64,000 nt of DNA. It comes from Candidatus Limimonas egerieequi. Lineage in GTDB: Bacteria > Bacillota > Clostridia > Oscillospirales > Acutalibacteraceae. Under the pieces are notes generated by a model. The model searched no databases. It saw nothing but the letters and a program-made list of their open reading frames with translations, and was not told the origin of the DNA. Location: positions 62,001 to 126,000 of the forward strand of contig JAGHVH010000008.1 of the NCBI GenBank assembly GCA_018064455.1, written 5' to 3'. Below, piece by piece: positions 17,127 to 25,774 of this stretch; position 1 is the stretch's first letter, and each line of letters opens with the position of its first letter. Position numbers and translations under genes: made by a program.

Positions 17127-18164
17127 TTATTTGATTACTGTTTTATCTGCGTTTGAAAGTCTTGCAAGTGCGATGTATGACTTGCCGACATTGAGTTTAA
17201 CTTCATTTTTGCCATCCTTGTCAAAGAGCTTAATCATGTCTTCGCCATCGCCCTTTGTCCAAGTGATTTCTTGATATGTGCCGTTTGAAGCGAGGATACC
17301 AGTACCCTTTGAAAGGTCCATATCACAGCGGTATCCATCAGGATATGTGATGCCATTTAAGTAGAGAACGATAACATTTGCAACACTGTACAATGTGCCG
17401 TTGTTATCCTTCATTGGTGTGCCTGAGTATGCACCGTAGTAAGCGCCATCTTTGAATGTGAACTCTGCATTGTTGTTACCAATTCTGAATGCGATGCTGT
17501 TGCAGTCGCCGTCAGCAAGTTTTGTTGCCTTGTCATAGAAAGCAAATGGATGGAGATATTCAGCCTTTGTGTCTGTGCGGATGTTGCGATCCTTGATTGC
17601 GCCTTCAATGAGTTCTGAATTTGTGTATGAGCAATATTCCTGGCCAGCAGCTGCGCCGTTTGGAGCAACGCTTCCCCATTTGCAAACACCATCAATGTGG
17701 TCGTAACCAGTGCTGCTTAAATATTCACATGCACCGATTGGAGTGCCTGATGACCAACCACAGTGAACGAGGATTGCATCAAAGCCCATTGCGAGTTCAA
17801 CGAAGTCACGACGTACTGAACGGAAAGGACCAGCTTTCTCAACCTTTGATGAGTCCGCGAAGAGCCAAATGTATTTGGTTGCTGTTCCCTCAACTTCGCC
17901 TTCAATTACGATGTCAGGAGAGCAGAGGCCCCACTGTGGGCGGCAACGTGGCTCTGAGTTTTGAATAGTGATACCAATAGGTCTCTTGCCTATATAATCC
18001 TTGTTGAAATCTGTTTCGCCAGTAAGAGGATTGAAGTTACTTGGCTTTGCAACTGTTGTAGTTTCAGTTGTCTTTTCAGGTTCCTTTGCCTTCTTGCAAC
18101 TTGTAAGGCAGAATGCCATTGCAAGGCAAAGGATAATTGCGATTATACGCTTTATGTTTTTCAT
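17127..18164 (-). CDS. DUF3048 (YerB-like) lipoprotein
   Basis: Exported lipoprotein. The signal peptide (MKNIKRIIAIILCLAMAFCLTSC) carries a lipobox ending at Cys23, followed by a Thr-rich linker. The mature part shows DUF3048 features: NPLTGE, GKRPIGITIQN, WGLCSPDIVIEGEVEG, GPFRSVRRDFVELA and a conserved HCGWS. YerB-type proteins are conserved in Firmicutes; their function is not established from sequence. First gene of the minus-strand operon with the membrane-anchored protein and rsmA, with a good promoter upstream and GGGAGG before the ATG. Confidence 0.9.
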   Translation of the reverse strand: MKNIKRIIAIILCLAMAFCLTSCKKAKEPEKTTETTTVAKPSNFNPLTGETDFNKDYIGKRPIGITIQNSEPRCRPQWGLCSPDIVIEGEVEGTATKYIWLFADSSKVEKAGPFRSVRRDFVELAMGFDAILVHCGWSSGTPIGACEYLSSTGYDHIDGVCKWGSVAPNGAAAGQEYCSYTNSELIEGAIKDRNIRTDTKAEYLHPFAFYDKATKLADGDCNSIAFRIGNNNAEFTFKDGAYYGAYSGTPMKDNNGTLYSVANVIVLYLNGITYPDGYRCDMDLSKGTGILASNGTYQEITWTKGDGEDMIKLFDKDGKNEVKLNVGKSYIALARLSNADKTVIK

Positions 18165-18194
18165 AGGAAAACCTCCCTTTACGTATACACAACA

Positions 18195-18222
18195 ATTATA
18201 CTATATATTCCAACATTTTCAA
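18195..18222 (-). promoter_or_regulatory. Sigma-A-type promoter of the DUF3048 lipoprotein operon
   Basis: On the minus strand: TTGAAA (18222-18217), a 16-base spacer, and a perfect TATAAT (18200-18195), about 30 bases before the start codon. Confidence 0.65.
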
Positions 18223-18258
18223 GTTTAAATACTATATATATTATCTTATTAACTTTAA

Positions 18259-18287
18259 TTGACTATTATATATATAAATGATAATAT
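18259..18287 (+). promoter_or_regulatory. Sigma-A-type promoter of tRNA-Arg and the downstream genes
   Basis: TTGACT at 18259-18264, a 17-base spacer, and TAATAT at 18282-18287. Initiation would fall a few bases before the 5' end of the tRNA at 18301, as is common for tRNA promoters. Confidence 0.7.
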
Positions 18288-18300
18288 TTATAACGTATAC

Positions 18301-18377
18301 GCGCTTGTAGCTCAGCAGGATAGAGCGTCCGCCTCCTAAGCGGAAGGTCGTGGGTTCGAATCCCGTCAAGCGTGCCA
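18301..18377 (+). tRNA. tRNA-Arg, anticodon CCU
   Basis: A 77-base cloverleaf with encoded CCA. The acceptor stem pairs GCGCTTG (18301-18307) with CAAGCGT (18367-18373), with a G-U closing pair. The D arm contains AGCTCAGCAGGATAGAGC, the anticodon loop is CTCCTAA giving CCU (reads AGG), and the T arm contains GGTTCGAATCC. No terminator separates it from the CPBP protease gene, which starts 25 bases later, so they are probably co-transcribed and processed. Confidence 0.96.
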
Positions 18378-18401
18378 GTATTAAAAGAGGAGGGCACAAA
18401 T

Positions 18402-19427
18402 ATGAGTGATGCACCATATGGTCTTATCAATGTAATTTATGACAGTGCGGATGGCTCAATCAAGGTTGTGCCTCCTCGCAAATCAATGGACAGGAAAGCA
18501 ATCATCGAGTTGTTTCTTGTCGCATGCATCATAGGATTTGCTGTGCTTGGCTTTGATTACTGCACAGACCTCTATGTAAAACTAATCACAAAGACACCGC
18601 TGATGAAGTACTATGAGACATCTGAGGCAATGTACAACATCGTTCAGACTTTCTTCTCGCTCTTTGCGATTATGATACCGTTTGGCCTTGCGTTGCCACT
18701 TATCAAACTTGTACAGCGTGGCACTGTAATCCTTCCACTTTGGAAGCCTAATTCCAAGAAGGTGTTTTTCGCAGCGCTTGGAGTTGCTTTTCTGACAGTG
18801 CTTATTTCAAACGTTGTCGTAAGTATGGGCACTATTTTTGGCGAGGCAGTTGGATTTGAATTTGAGATGTCTGAGTCGCCAGCGCCACAGTCATTCAGTG
18901 GATTTTTGTGGCAGGTGCTGAGCGTTGCAATAGTTCCAGCTTTTGTTGAGGAGTTTGCTGTTCGTGGCATAATGCTTCAATCGCTTCGCAAGTATGGTGA
19001 TTTCTTTGCTATAGTGGTCAGTTCAATCTTCTTTGGACTTATGCACGGCAACTGTTTGCAGGCACCATTTGCATTCATACTTGGTATGGTAATGTGCTGG
19101 CTTGTTATTAAAACCGATAGCCTCTGGACTGGCATTGCAATCCATTTCATGAATAACTTCTATGCAACAACGCTTCTTGCACTTGGTGAGATTTGTAGCA
19201 CACCTGTATATGTTGCAATAGTTGCTGGCCTTAATGTTGTTGGCGCATTGCTCGGTGTTGTGGCAATTATTTGGTTTGTCGATAAAAAGGAAATTAACCT
19301 TGAACTCAAAAAGGTTTATAAGTGGGAGCCATATCTTGTTGCAGTTTGTTCTGTTCCAATGATGGTTGCAATAATCAAGCTCGTTAAGACTTGCCTTGAA
19401 ACAGTAAGTTATGTGGGGTTTGATTGA
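18402..19427 (+). CDS. CPBP family intramembrane glutamic endopeptidase
   Basis: Polytopic membrane protease of the CAAX/Abi (CPBP) family, which cuts within membranes or acts in prenyl-peptide or bacteriocin-related processing. The substrate here is unknown. Start ATG 18402 follows AGAGGAGGG. Hydrophobic helices fill the protein after a 35-residue soluble start. The three active-site motifs are present: EEFAVR with Glu183-Glu184 and Arg188, FFGLMHGN, and HFMNNF. Its stop overlaps the tadA start (TGATG). Confidence 0.9.
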   Translation: MSDAPYGLINVIYDSADGSIKVVPPRKSMDRKAIIELFLVACIIGFAVLGFDYCTDLYVKLITKTPLMKYYETSEAMYNIVQTFFSLFAIMIPFGLALPLIKLVQRGTVILPLWKPNSKKVFFAALGVAFLTVLISNVVVSMGTIFGEAVGFEFEMSESPAPQSFSGFLWQVLSVAIVPAFVEEFAVRGIMLQSLRKYGDFFAIVVSSIFFGLMHGNCLQAPFAFILGMVMCWLVIKTDSLWTGIAIHFMNNFYATTLLALGEICSTPVYVAIVAGLNVVGALLGVVAIIWFVDKKEINLELKKVYKWEPYLVAVCSVPMMVAIIKLVKTCLETVSYVGFD

Positions 19428-19873
19428 TGGATAGAGAGTATTTTATGAGAGAGGCGTTGAGCCTCGCGCAGCGCGCGGCGTCGGAGGGCGAGGTGCCCGT
19501 TGGCGCAGTTGTGGTCAAGGACGACGAGATAGTCGGCCGTGGATACAACAGGCGAGAGGGTGATAAGAACGCACTTGCACACGCGGAGCTCACCGCGATT
19601 GACGAGGCGTGCCGCACACTTGGCGGCTGGCGTCTTTGGCAGTGCGACATATATGTCACACTTGAGCCGTGCCCTATGTGCGCCGGCGCAATAATTAATT
19701 CGCGTATCAAGACAGTCTACTTTGGTGCTAAGGATCAAAAAGCTGGATGCTTTGGCAGTGTAGCTGACTTTAATACATTTGGTTTTAACCATAAACCAGA
19801 GATAGTTGGTGGCATTCTTGAGGAGGAATGCGCCAAGGAACTCAGTAATTTTTTTAAATCTTTAAGGAGATGA
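19427..19873 (+). CDS. tadA: tRNA-specific adenosine deaminase TadA
   Basis: Converts A34 to inosine in the anticodon of tRNA-Arg(ACG). At 148 residues it is a normal length. The zinc and catalytic motifs are present: HAELTAID (His and proton-shuttle Glu) and LEPCPMCAGAI (two Cys ligands), then the family-typical KAGCFGS. ATG 19427 overlaps the upstream stop. The first ~250 bases are much richer in G and C than the surroundings (19440-19690: many GCG, CGC and GGC codons), while the last third returns to the local A+T-rich style. Confidence 0.95.
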   Translation: MDREYFMREALSLAQRAASEGEVPVGAVVVKDDEIVGRGYNRREGDKNALAHAELTAIDEACRTLGGWRLWQCDIYVTLEPCPMCAGAIINSRIKTVYFGAKDQKAGCFGSVADFNTFGFNHKPEIVGGILEEECAKELSNFFKSLRR

Positions 19874-19878
19874 CATAA

Positions 19879-20703
19879 ATGAGCGAATGTACTCATGATT
19901 GCAGCACTTGTTCTTCAAAGTGCGAAAAGGCTGATTTTCAGCAACCACTTAACGTCAACAGTTCAGTTGCAAATGTAATAGCAGTTGCATCTGGTAAGGG
20001 CGGCGTTGGCAAATCACTTGTAACATCTTTGCTTGCATGTGAAAGTGCAGCAAGAGGTAATAAAGTAGCCGTTATGGACGCAGACATTACTGGCCCTTCA
20101 ATTCCAAAGGCATTTGGTCTTCATGAGCAGGCCGTTGGAACTGAACTTGGTATTGAGCCAGCAGTTTCGGAAAACGGTGTTAAGGTTATGTCTATTAACC
20201 TCATCTTGGACGATGAGGAAAAGCCAGTTGTATGGCGTGGCCCAGTAATCAGTGGCGTTATCAACCAGTTCTGGACAGATGTTAACTGGGGTGATGTTGA
20301 TTATATGTTTGTTGACATGCCTCCTGGAACAGGTGACGTTCCACTTACAGTTTATCAATCACTTCCAGTAAAGGGCATCGTTGTTGTTACAACTCCACAG
20401 GACCTTGTAACACTTATCGTTAAAAAGGCATATAACATGGCACAGATGATGGATGTTCCAATCCTTGGTGTCATTGAAAATATGAGTTATGTTGAGTGCC
20501 CAGACTGTGGTAAAAAGCTCGAAATCTTTGGCAAGGGCAAGGCAGAGGCTATTGCGAAGGAACTTGGAGTTCCTGTACTTGCGACTCTTCCAATTAATCC
20601 AGCAACAGCTGAGCTTGTTGATGCTGGTAAAGTTTTTGAAGCTGATAGGACTGGCTTTGAAACAGCACTCGATATTATCGAGCAGCAACTTATCAAGGAG
20701 TAA
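19879..20703 (+). CDS. mrp: Mrp/NBP35 family Fe-S carrier P-loop ATPase
   Basis: Predicted Fe-S cluster carrier that binds a bridging cluster as a dimer and hands it to target proteins. The N-terminus has four cysteines in CTHDCSTCSSKC, recalling the NBP35-type extension. The deviant Walker A motif GKGGVGKS follows, then DMPPGTGD, and the cluster-binding CPDC within ENMSYVECPDCGKK. The 274-residue length is typical. It precedes sufC by two bases, so a carrier and a scaffold are encoded together. Confidence 0.92.
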   Translation: MSECTHDCSTCSSKCEKADFQQPLNVNSSVANVIAVASGKGGVGKSLVTSLLACESAARGNKVAVMDADITGPSIPKAFGLHEQAVGTELGIEPAVSENGVKVMSINLILDDEEKPVVWRGPVISGVINQFWTDVNWGDVDYMFVDMPPGTGDVPLTVYQSLPVKGIVVVTTPQDLVTLIVKKAYNMAQMMDVPILGVIENMSYVECPDCGKKLEIFGKGKAEAIAKELGVPVLATLPINPATAELVDAGKVFEADRTGFETALDIIEQQLIKE

Positions 20704-20705
20704 AT

Positions 20706-21449
20706 ATGTTAGAACTTAAGAATCTATCGTTCACAGTTGAAAATGAAGATGGTTCTGGCTCACTTGACATTATTGAGGGACTTGATTTAACAATTCCTGA
20801 TGGCAAGTTTGTTGTTATAACTGGCCCAAACGGTGGCGGTAAGTCAACACTTGCAAAACTCATAATGGGCATTGAGCAACCAACAGGTGGCCAGATTCTT
20901 TACAACGGAACTGATATCACAAATATGAGCATCACAGACCGCGCAAAGCTTGGTATCGGTTACGCTTTTCAGCAGCCACCACGCTTTAAGGGACTTACAG
21001 TTCGCTCTCTCTTGTCTCTTGCTGCAGGCAAGGAACTTCCAGAGGACGAGTGCTGTTCTTACCTTACACGCGTTGGCCTTTGCTCAATGGATTATCTAAA
21101 CCGCGAGGTCGACAATTCGCTCTCAGGCGGTGAGGTAAAGCGCATCGAGATTGCGACACTTATGGCGCGCCATCTCGATCTTGCGATTTACGATGAGCCT
21201 GAGGCAGGCATCGACCTCTGGAGCTTTGCAATGCTTGTTGATACTTTCAAAAAGCTTGCAAAGAACGATACGAACAGTGTAATAATCATCTCTCACCAAG
21301 AGAGAATCATGCAGCTCGCTGACGAGATTATTGTACTTGCAAACGGCAAGGTACAGTCTCAGGGACCAAAGGATGAAATCTTCCCTAAACTCCTTACTGA
21401 GTTTGGTTCTTTTAGCAACGAGTGTACACTTAGAGGGGAGGGTAAATAA
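20706..21449 (+). CDS. sufC: SufC-like ABC ATPase of Fe-S cluster assembly
   Basis: Cytoplasmic ABC-type ATPase that works with SufB/SufD-type scaffolds. Walker A is GPNGGGKST, the signature LSGGEVKRIEIA, Walker B DLAIYDEPEAGID, with the SufC-like EAGIDLWS in place of EPTSGLD. The 247-residue length fits. Its stop overlaps the next start. No SufS, SufU or SufE gene is nearby, so sulfur must come from elsewhere (candidate: the desulfurase at 7381). Confidence 0.92.
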   Translation: MLELKNLSFTVENEDGSGSLDIIEGLDLTIPDGKFVVITGPNGGGKSTLAKLIMGIEQPTGGQILYNGTDITNMSITDRAKLGIGYAFQQPPRFKGLTVRSLLSLAAGKELPEDECCSYLTRVGLCSMDYLNREVDNSLSGGEVKRIEIATLMARHLDLAIYDEPEAGIDLWSFAMLVDTFKKLAKNDTNSVIIISHQERIMQLADEIIVLANGKVQSQGPKDEIFPKLLTEFGSFSNECTLRGEGK

Positions 21450-22399
21450 TGGAATTAAAAGATTTTAAATTTGATTCAACCCTTACCCCAACCGATCAGC
21501 ATATGCTAAGGGAGATTGCCGATATGATTGGCACTCCAGACGGAGCATTCAACATTCGTAAGAATGGTGAGGGCGTTGTTAAGTCTTCTACTGATAACAT
21601 CGAAATTAGGCAGAAGGCAGACAAGCCAGGCATTGATATTATCATCAAGCCTTTCACAGTAGCTGAGAAGGTACACATTCCTGTAATCATCACCGATTCA
21701 GGCGTACAGGAAACTGTTTATAATGACTTTTACATTGGCGAGGGTGCCAATGTTGAAATTGTTGCAGGCTGTGGCATTCACAACTGTGGCGATGGCGACT
21801 CAAAGCACGATGGTATCCATTCTTTCCACATTGGCAAGAATGCAATCGTAAAATACGTTGAAAAGCACTATGGTGATGGTGATGGCAACGGTAAGCGAAT
21901 AATGAACCCAACAACCGTTGTAAACATGGATGAGGGTTCATACTGCGAGATGGATATGGTCCAAATTAAGGGCGTTGATTCCACTTACAGAAAGACAGAG
22001 GCCAACCTTGCCGATAATGCTAAGATTTATGTGCTTGAGCGTCTTATGACTCACGGCAAGCAAGAGGCCAAGACAGATATGGTAGTAAACCTCAACGGTG
22101 AGGGTTCATCTGCTCAGATTATTTCAAGAACTGTTGGTAAAGATGACTCTGTTCAGGTATTCTATCCAAACGCTGTCGGCAACAATGCGTGCCATGCACA
22201 CGTTCAGTGTGATTCAATTATCATGGATAATGCAAAGATATCTTCAATTCCTGCAATTTCTGCAAATCATCCAGATGCACAGGTTATCCATGAGGCGGCA
22301 ATTGGTAAGATTAATTCAGATCAACTTATAAAGCTTGAGACATTTGGAATGTCAGAGGAGGAAGCAGAGGATATTATTATCCAAGGTTTCTTAAAGTAA
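21449..22399 (+). CDS. SufB/SufD-family Fe-S assembly scaffold (single, short)
   Basis: Beta-helix protein of the SufBD family with 316 residues, shorter than typical SufB (~465) and SufD (~420). Features in the core: DFYIGEGANVEIVAGCGIHN, HSFHIGKNAIVKYVEKHYG, and in the C-terminal part HAHVQCDSIIMDNAKISSIPAI and HEAAIGKINSDQLIKLETFGM with the EEAEDIIIQGF ending. Cysteines at GCGIHNCG and QCDS could serve the cluster. One SufC plus one short SufBD, next to mrp, matches the minimal SMS-type arrangement rather than the full sufCDSUB operon of Bacillus. Confidence 0.9.
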   Translation: MELKDFKFDSTLTPTDQHMLREIADMIGTPDGAFNIRKNGEGVVKSSTDNIEIRQKADKPGIDIIIKPFTVAEKVHIPVIITDSGVQETVYNDFYIGEGANVEIVAGCGIHNCGDGDSKHDGIHSFHIGKNAIVKYVEKHYGDGDGNGKRIMNPTTVVNMDEGSYCEMDMVQIKGVDSTYRKTEANLADNAKIYVLERLMTHGKQEAKTDMVVNLNGEGSSAQIISRTVGKDDSVQVFYPNAVGNNACHAHVQCDSIIMDNAKISSIPAISANHPDAQVIHEAAIGKINSDQLIKLETFGMSEEEAEDIIIQGFLK

Positions 22400-22431
22400 T
22401 TTATTTTAAGCTTCAATAGGCGGTGAAGTTT

Positions 22432-24747
22432 ATGGTAATGGATTTAGGCTTTTTGTATGCGGTTGTAGCATACGTTTGTCTTGCAATCACAGCGGCTGTT
22501 CTCGGTCAGGTATTTAATACAAAGTACCGTGAGACAGTTGATAAGTCCTATGTATGGATGCTCATATTTATGATGATGTTTATGGCTGTGGATGGCACAT
22601 GGGGACTTCATCTTTCGACAACTGTTAAGACGAATGTAGTTGCATACGAAGTGTTTACATATGGCTTCCATTTTATGGCGGCTTGGTCTGCTTATGTTTG
22701 GTATGGTTATGTAATTCACTTTGCAAGACTGAAAGGTGCTTTAAAGACTGTATTTGAGGCATTCCGTCATCTTTTGATTGTAGGTCAGATGACGTTACTC
22801 TTTACAAACCTTGTAAACCACCAGTTCTTCTATTTCGAGAATGGTGTTTACCATCCAATGCCTCTTAGAACAGTTGGATTTGTACTTCAGTTCTCATATT
22901 ACATCCTTTTGATGATTGTTACTTTTGTTATGTTCTTTGTAGTAAAGGACAAGGAGACAAGACGTAGGTTCATTGTTGCATCGAGTTATTCACTTATTCC
23001 ACTCTTGTTTGGCATAGGACAGGTTATTTTCCCTGATGCACCTATGTACTCATTGGGATTTGTAATGACAGCTGTTTACATCTACATTCTCAATGTTAAC
23101 AAGGAACGTGATGTGTATCTTGAATCCCTCTATAGGCAGTCTAACTTAAAACTTTCTATTTTGGCACAGGGTCTCGCATATGACTACAAGGTTGCTTACT
23201 ATGTTGACCTTGAGAAGAACACTTATGAGTGCATAACAAAGGATAGGGCATATAGAGAAGCACTAGATGGTATAAAAACTGACAACGATTCAACTGACTT
23301 CTTCGTTAGGTCTGCAGCCAATATCACAAATCTTGTTTATGAAGAGGATATTTCAAACGTACTTGAAAAAATCGATAGAGACGTAGTACTTTCAGAACTT
23401 AACGAGAACGGAACATATACTATAAACTACCGTGGTATCGTTGAAGGCACTATTAAGTACTACCGTATGAAGTTTGCTCTACCAAAGGTAGACGGTGGTG
23501 AAAACAAACTTGTTATTGGTATATATGATATCGACAACGAGATTAAGAAAGAACTTGAGCAACAGAAAATGCTTGAGGAAGCACTCCGCCTTGCAAACAG
23601 TGCAAATGCTGCCAAGACTTCATTCCTCTTTAATATGTCGCACGATATTCGTACACCTATGAACGCTATCTTTGGATTTACTGAGATAGCACGCAAGAAT
23701 ATCGATGACAAGGGCAAGGTGCTCGAGAGCCTTGATAAGATCGCAACAGCAGGCACACATCTTCTTGAACTTATTAATGAAGTACTTGATATGTCACGCG
23801 TAGAGAGCGGCAAGATTGTGCTCAATCCTGAGAAGGAGAACTTGATTGAGGCTGGCGATAAAATAGCATCAATTATTGATCTCGCCGCATCTGCAAAGGG
23901 CATCTCAATTGATGCTCAGGTAATAAACCTTCGCGATCCATATGTTATGGTGGATAAGCTTCACTTCAATCAGATTATTATCAACGTACTCTCTAACTCT
24001 GTTAAGTACACTAATCCGGGTGGACATATCGATATAAAACTTGAACAGCTTGATGACGATAATCCAGAGTATGGTCGCTATAAATTTGTCATCTCCGATA
24101 ACGGAGTTGGTATGAGCGAGGAGTTCCTTGAGGAGATTTTCGAACCATTCTCAAGAGAAGAAACTGTAACAGACAGTGGTATTGAAGGTACAGGTCTTGG
24201 CATGTCAATTACCAAGCGTATGGTTGACCTTTTTAAGGGTACGATTGATATCCAGAGTAAGAAGGACGTTGGCACAACAACTACTATTATCTTGCCACTC
24301 AAGAAGTGTGTTGATGTGGCAAATGCAATAGATACTGATGAACGTGAGATTGAAAATCGTGACATTAGAGGACTTCATGTTCTTGTTGCTGAGGACAATG
24401 CACTCAACCGTGAAATTGTTGAGGAATTCCTCAATGAACTTGGTGTAACAGCTGATTATGCCGGTAACGGTATAGAGGTACTTGAGATGCACAAGACATC
24501 CACACCAGGCAAGTACAAGGCTATCCTTATGGATGTTCAGATGCCAAAGATGGGCGGTTATGAAGCAACTGCTGCTATCCGTTCGCTCCTTAACGATGAG
24601 CTTGCCTCAGTGCCAATTATTGCTATGACAGCGAACGCATTTGCTGAGGACAAGGAAAGGGCTTATGAAGTTGGCATGAATGCTCACGTAGCAAAGCCTA
24701 TCAGCATTGAGGTACTCAAGAAGACTCTTCAGCAGTACGCTTTATAG
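22432..24747 (+). CDS. Hybrid histidine kinase with seven-helix membrane sensor
   Basis: The N-terminal ~220 residues contain about seven hydrophobic segments. Residues ~235-385 form a PAS-like domain that resembles the repeated units of the kinase at 59483 (VAYYVDLEKNTYECI versus VYYIDLETDEL). Then come HisKA with MSHDIRTPMNA (phospho-His404), HATPase (NVLSNSVKYTN, DNGVGM, GTGLGMSI) and a C-terminal receiver with phospho-Asp701 (ILMDVQMP). ATG 22432 is preferred since GGCGGTG ends seven bases upstream; an in-frame GTG at 22423 exists. Signal unknown. There is no output domain, so phosphate must pass through an Hpt protein such as that at 26728. Confidence 0.93.
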   Translation: MVMDLGFLYAVVAYVCLAITAAVLGQVFNTKYRETVDKSYVWMLIFMMMFMAVDGTWGLHLSTTVKTNVVAYEVFTYGFHFMAAWSAYVWYGYVIHFARLKGALKTVFEAFRHLLIVGQMTLLFTNLVNHQFFYFENGVYHPMPLRTVGFVLQFSYYILLMIVTFVMFFVVKDKETRRRFIVASSYSLIPLLFGIGQVIFPDAPMYSLGFVMTAVYIYILNVNKERDVYLESLYRQSNLKLSILAQGLAYDYKVAYYVDLEKNTYECITKDRAYREALDGIKTDNDSTDFFVRSAANITNLVYEEDISNVLEKIDRDVVLSELNENGTYTINYRGIVEGTIKYYRMKFALPKVDGGENKLVIGIYDIDNEIKKELEQQKMLEEALRLANSANAAKTSFLFNMSHDIRTPMNAIFGFTEIARKNIDDKGKVLESLDKIATAGTHLLELINEVLDMSRVESGKIVLNPEKENLIEAGDKIASIIDLAASAKGISIDAQVINLRDPYVMVDKLHFNQIIINVLSNSVKYTNPGGHIDIKLEQLDDDNPEYGRYKFVISDNGVGMSEEFLEEIFEPFSREETVTDSGIEGTGLGMSITKRMVDLFKGTIDIQSKKDVGTTTTIILPLKKCVDVANAIDTDEREIENRDIRGLHVLVAEDNALNREIVEEFLNELGVTADYAGNGIEVLEMHKTSTPGKYKAILMDVQMPKMGGYEATAAIRSLLNDELASVPIIAMTANAFAEDKERAYEVGMNAHVAKPISIEVLKKTLQQYAL

Positions 24748-24756
24748 GAGAAGTAA

Positions 24757-25770
24757 ATGGGTAAAGAACGAGTATTCCTTTGGGATAATGTAAAAACGTT
24801 ACTTATTATCCTTGTTGTTATGGGACATTTTGTAACGCAGTATACGGGCTCAAACGAGATAATGCAGAGTATGTTTTGCATCATCTATTCGTTCCATATG
24901 CCTCTTTTCATATTTGTATCCGGACTTTTTGCAAAGTCATCATTTAAGGATGACAAACTCAAGGTCAACAAGATAATCTCTTATTTAATCCTTTATGTTG
25001 CGCTAAAACTTATAATCTTTATTGAGAGAATATCTTTTGGCCACGATTCAACATTTACAATTTGGTCAGAGTCTGGTATCCCATGGTACATGCTTGCAAT
25101 GGCAGCATGGATTTGCATGACATATTGTCTTCGCTTTGTTAAGCCTTGGGCACTACTCAGTTTTTCAACTGCTTTGGCACTTGTTGCTGGATACAGTGAC
25201 AAGATAGGCGACGTGCTCTGCCTTTCAAGAATTATTGTTTTCTATCCGTTCTTCCTTTTAGGATTCTATATGGACTCAAAAGTGATAGCGGAGAAAACAC
25301 GCGATCCTTGGCGCAAGGCTGTAGCAGCGCTAATACTTGTTGCACTCATAGTGCTCGGATTCCTTGCACGTGAGGAACTTTACCAGTTCAGACCGATAAT
25401 GGTTGCAAGAAATCCGTATTCGCAGCTTGCGAATCCTGCATTTGGCGCACTTTATCGTGCCGCTTGGTATGCTTTGTCACTTTGCATTTCACTTTCAGTT
25501 GTTTGCATTTTGCCAAACAAGGAGAACAAGCTTTCGTATATTGGAGCGTCAACGCTACCAATATATTTCATTCACAGACCAATCCTCTACATCCTTATGG
25601 ATGTTGGATTTGGAGCTCTCGTAATGGATAACTTGGGTCCAGTATATGGTCCGATTGTATTCCTGCTTTCAGCAATTGTATTGGCACTTGTTCTTTCAAT
25701 TCCAGTACTTAACAAGCCATTTAATGCCTTGATGAAAGTGAAATATACAGGACTTTTAAAGGAAGACTAA
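24757..25770 (+). CDS. Acyltransferase 3 family membrane protein
   Basis: Ten or so hydrophobic segments with the family start FLWDNVKTLLIILVVMGHF (His as putative catalytic residue) and a later SFHMPLFIFVSGLFAK. These proteins move acetyl or other acyl groups to sugars of cell-surface polymers; the 337-residue length and DNVK start recall fucose 4-O-acetylase-like members (YkrP group). The substrate cannot be deduced. ATG 24757 follows AGGAG, nine bases after the hybrid kinase stop, so it is probably in the same operon. Confidence 0.88.
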   Translation: MGKERVFLWDNVKTLLIILVVMGHFVTQYTGSNEIMQSMFCIIYSFHMPLFIFVSGLFAKSSFKDDKLKVNKIISYLILYVALKLIIFIERISFGHDSTFTIWSESGIPWYMLAMAAWICMTYCLRFVKPWALLSFSTALALVAGYSDKIGDVLCLSRIIVFYPFFLLGFYMDSKVIAEKTRDPWRKAVAALILVALIVLGFLAREELYQFRPIMVARNPYSQLANPAFGALYRAAWYALSLCISLSVVCILPNKENKLSYIGASTLPIYFIHRPILYILMDVGFGALVMDNLGPVYGPIVFLLSAIVLALVLSIPVLNKPFNALMKVKYTGLLKED

Positions 25771-25774
25771 ACCG

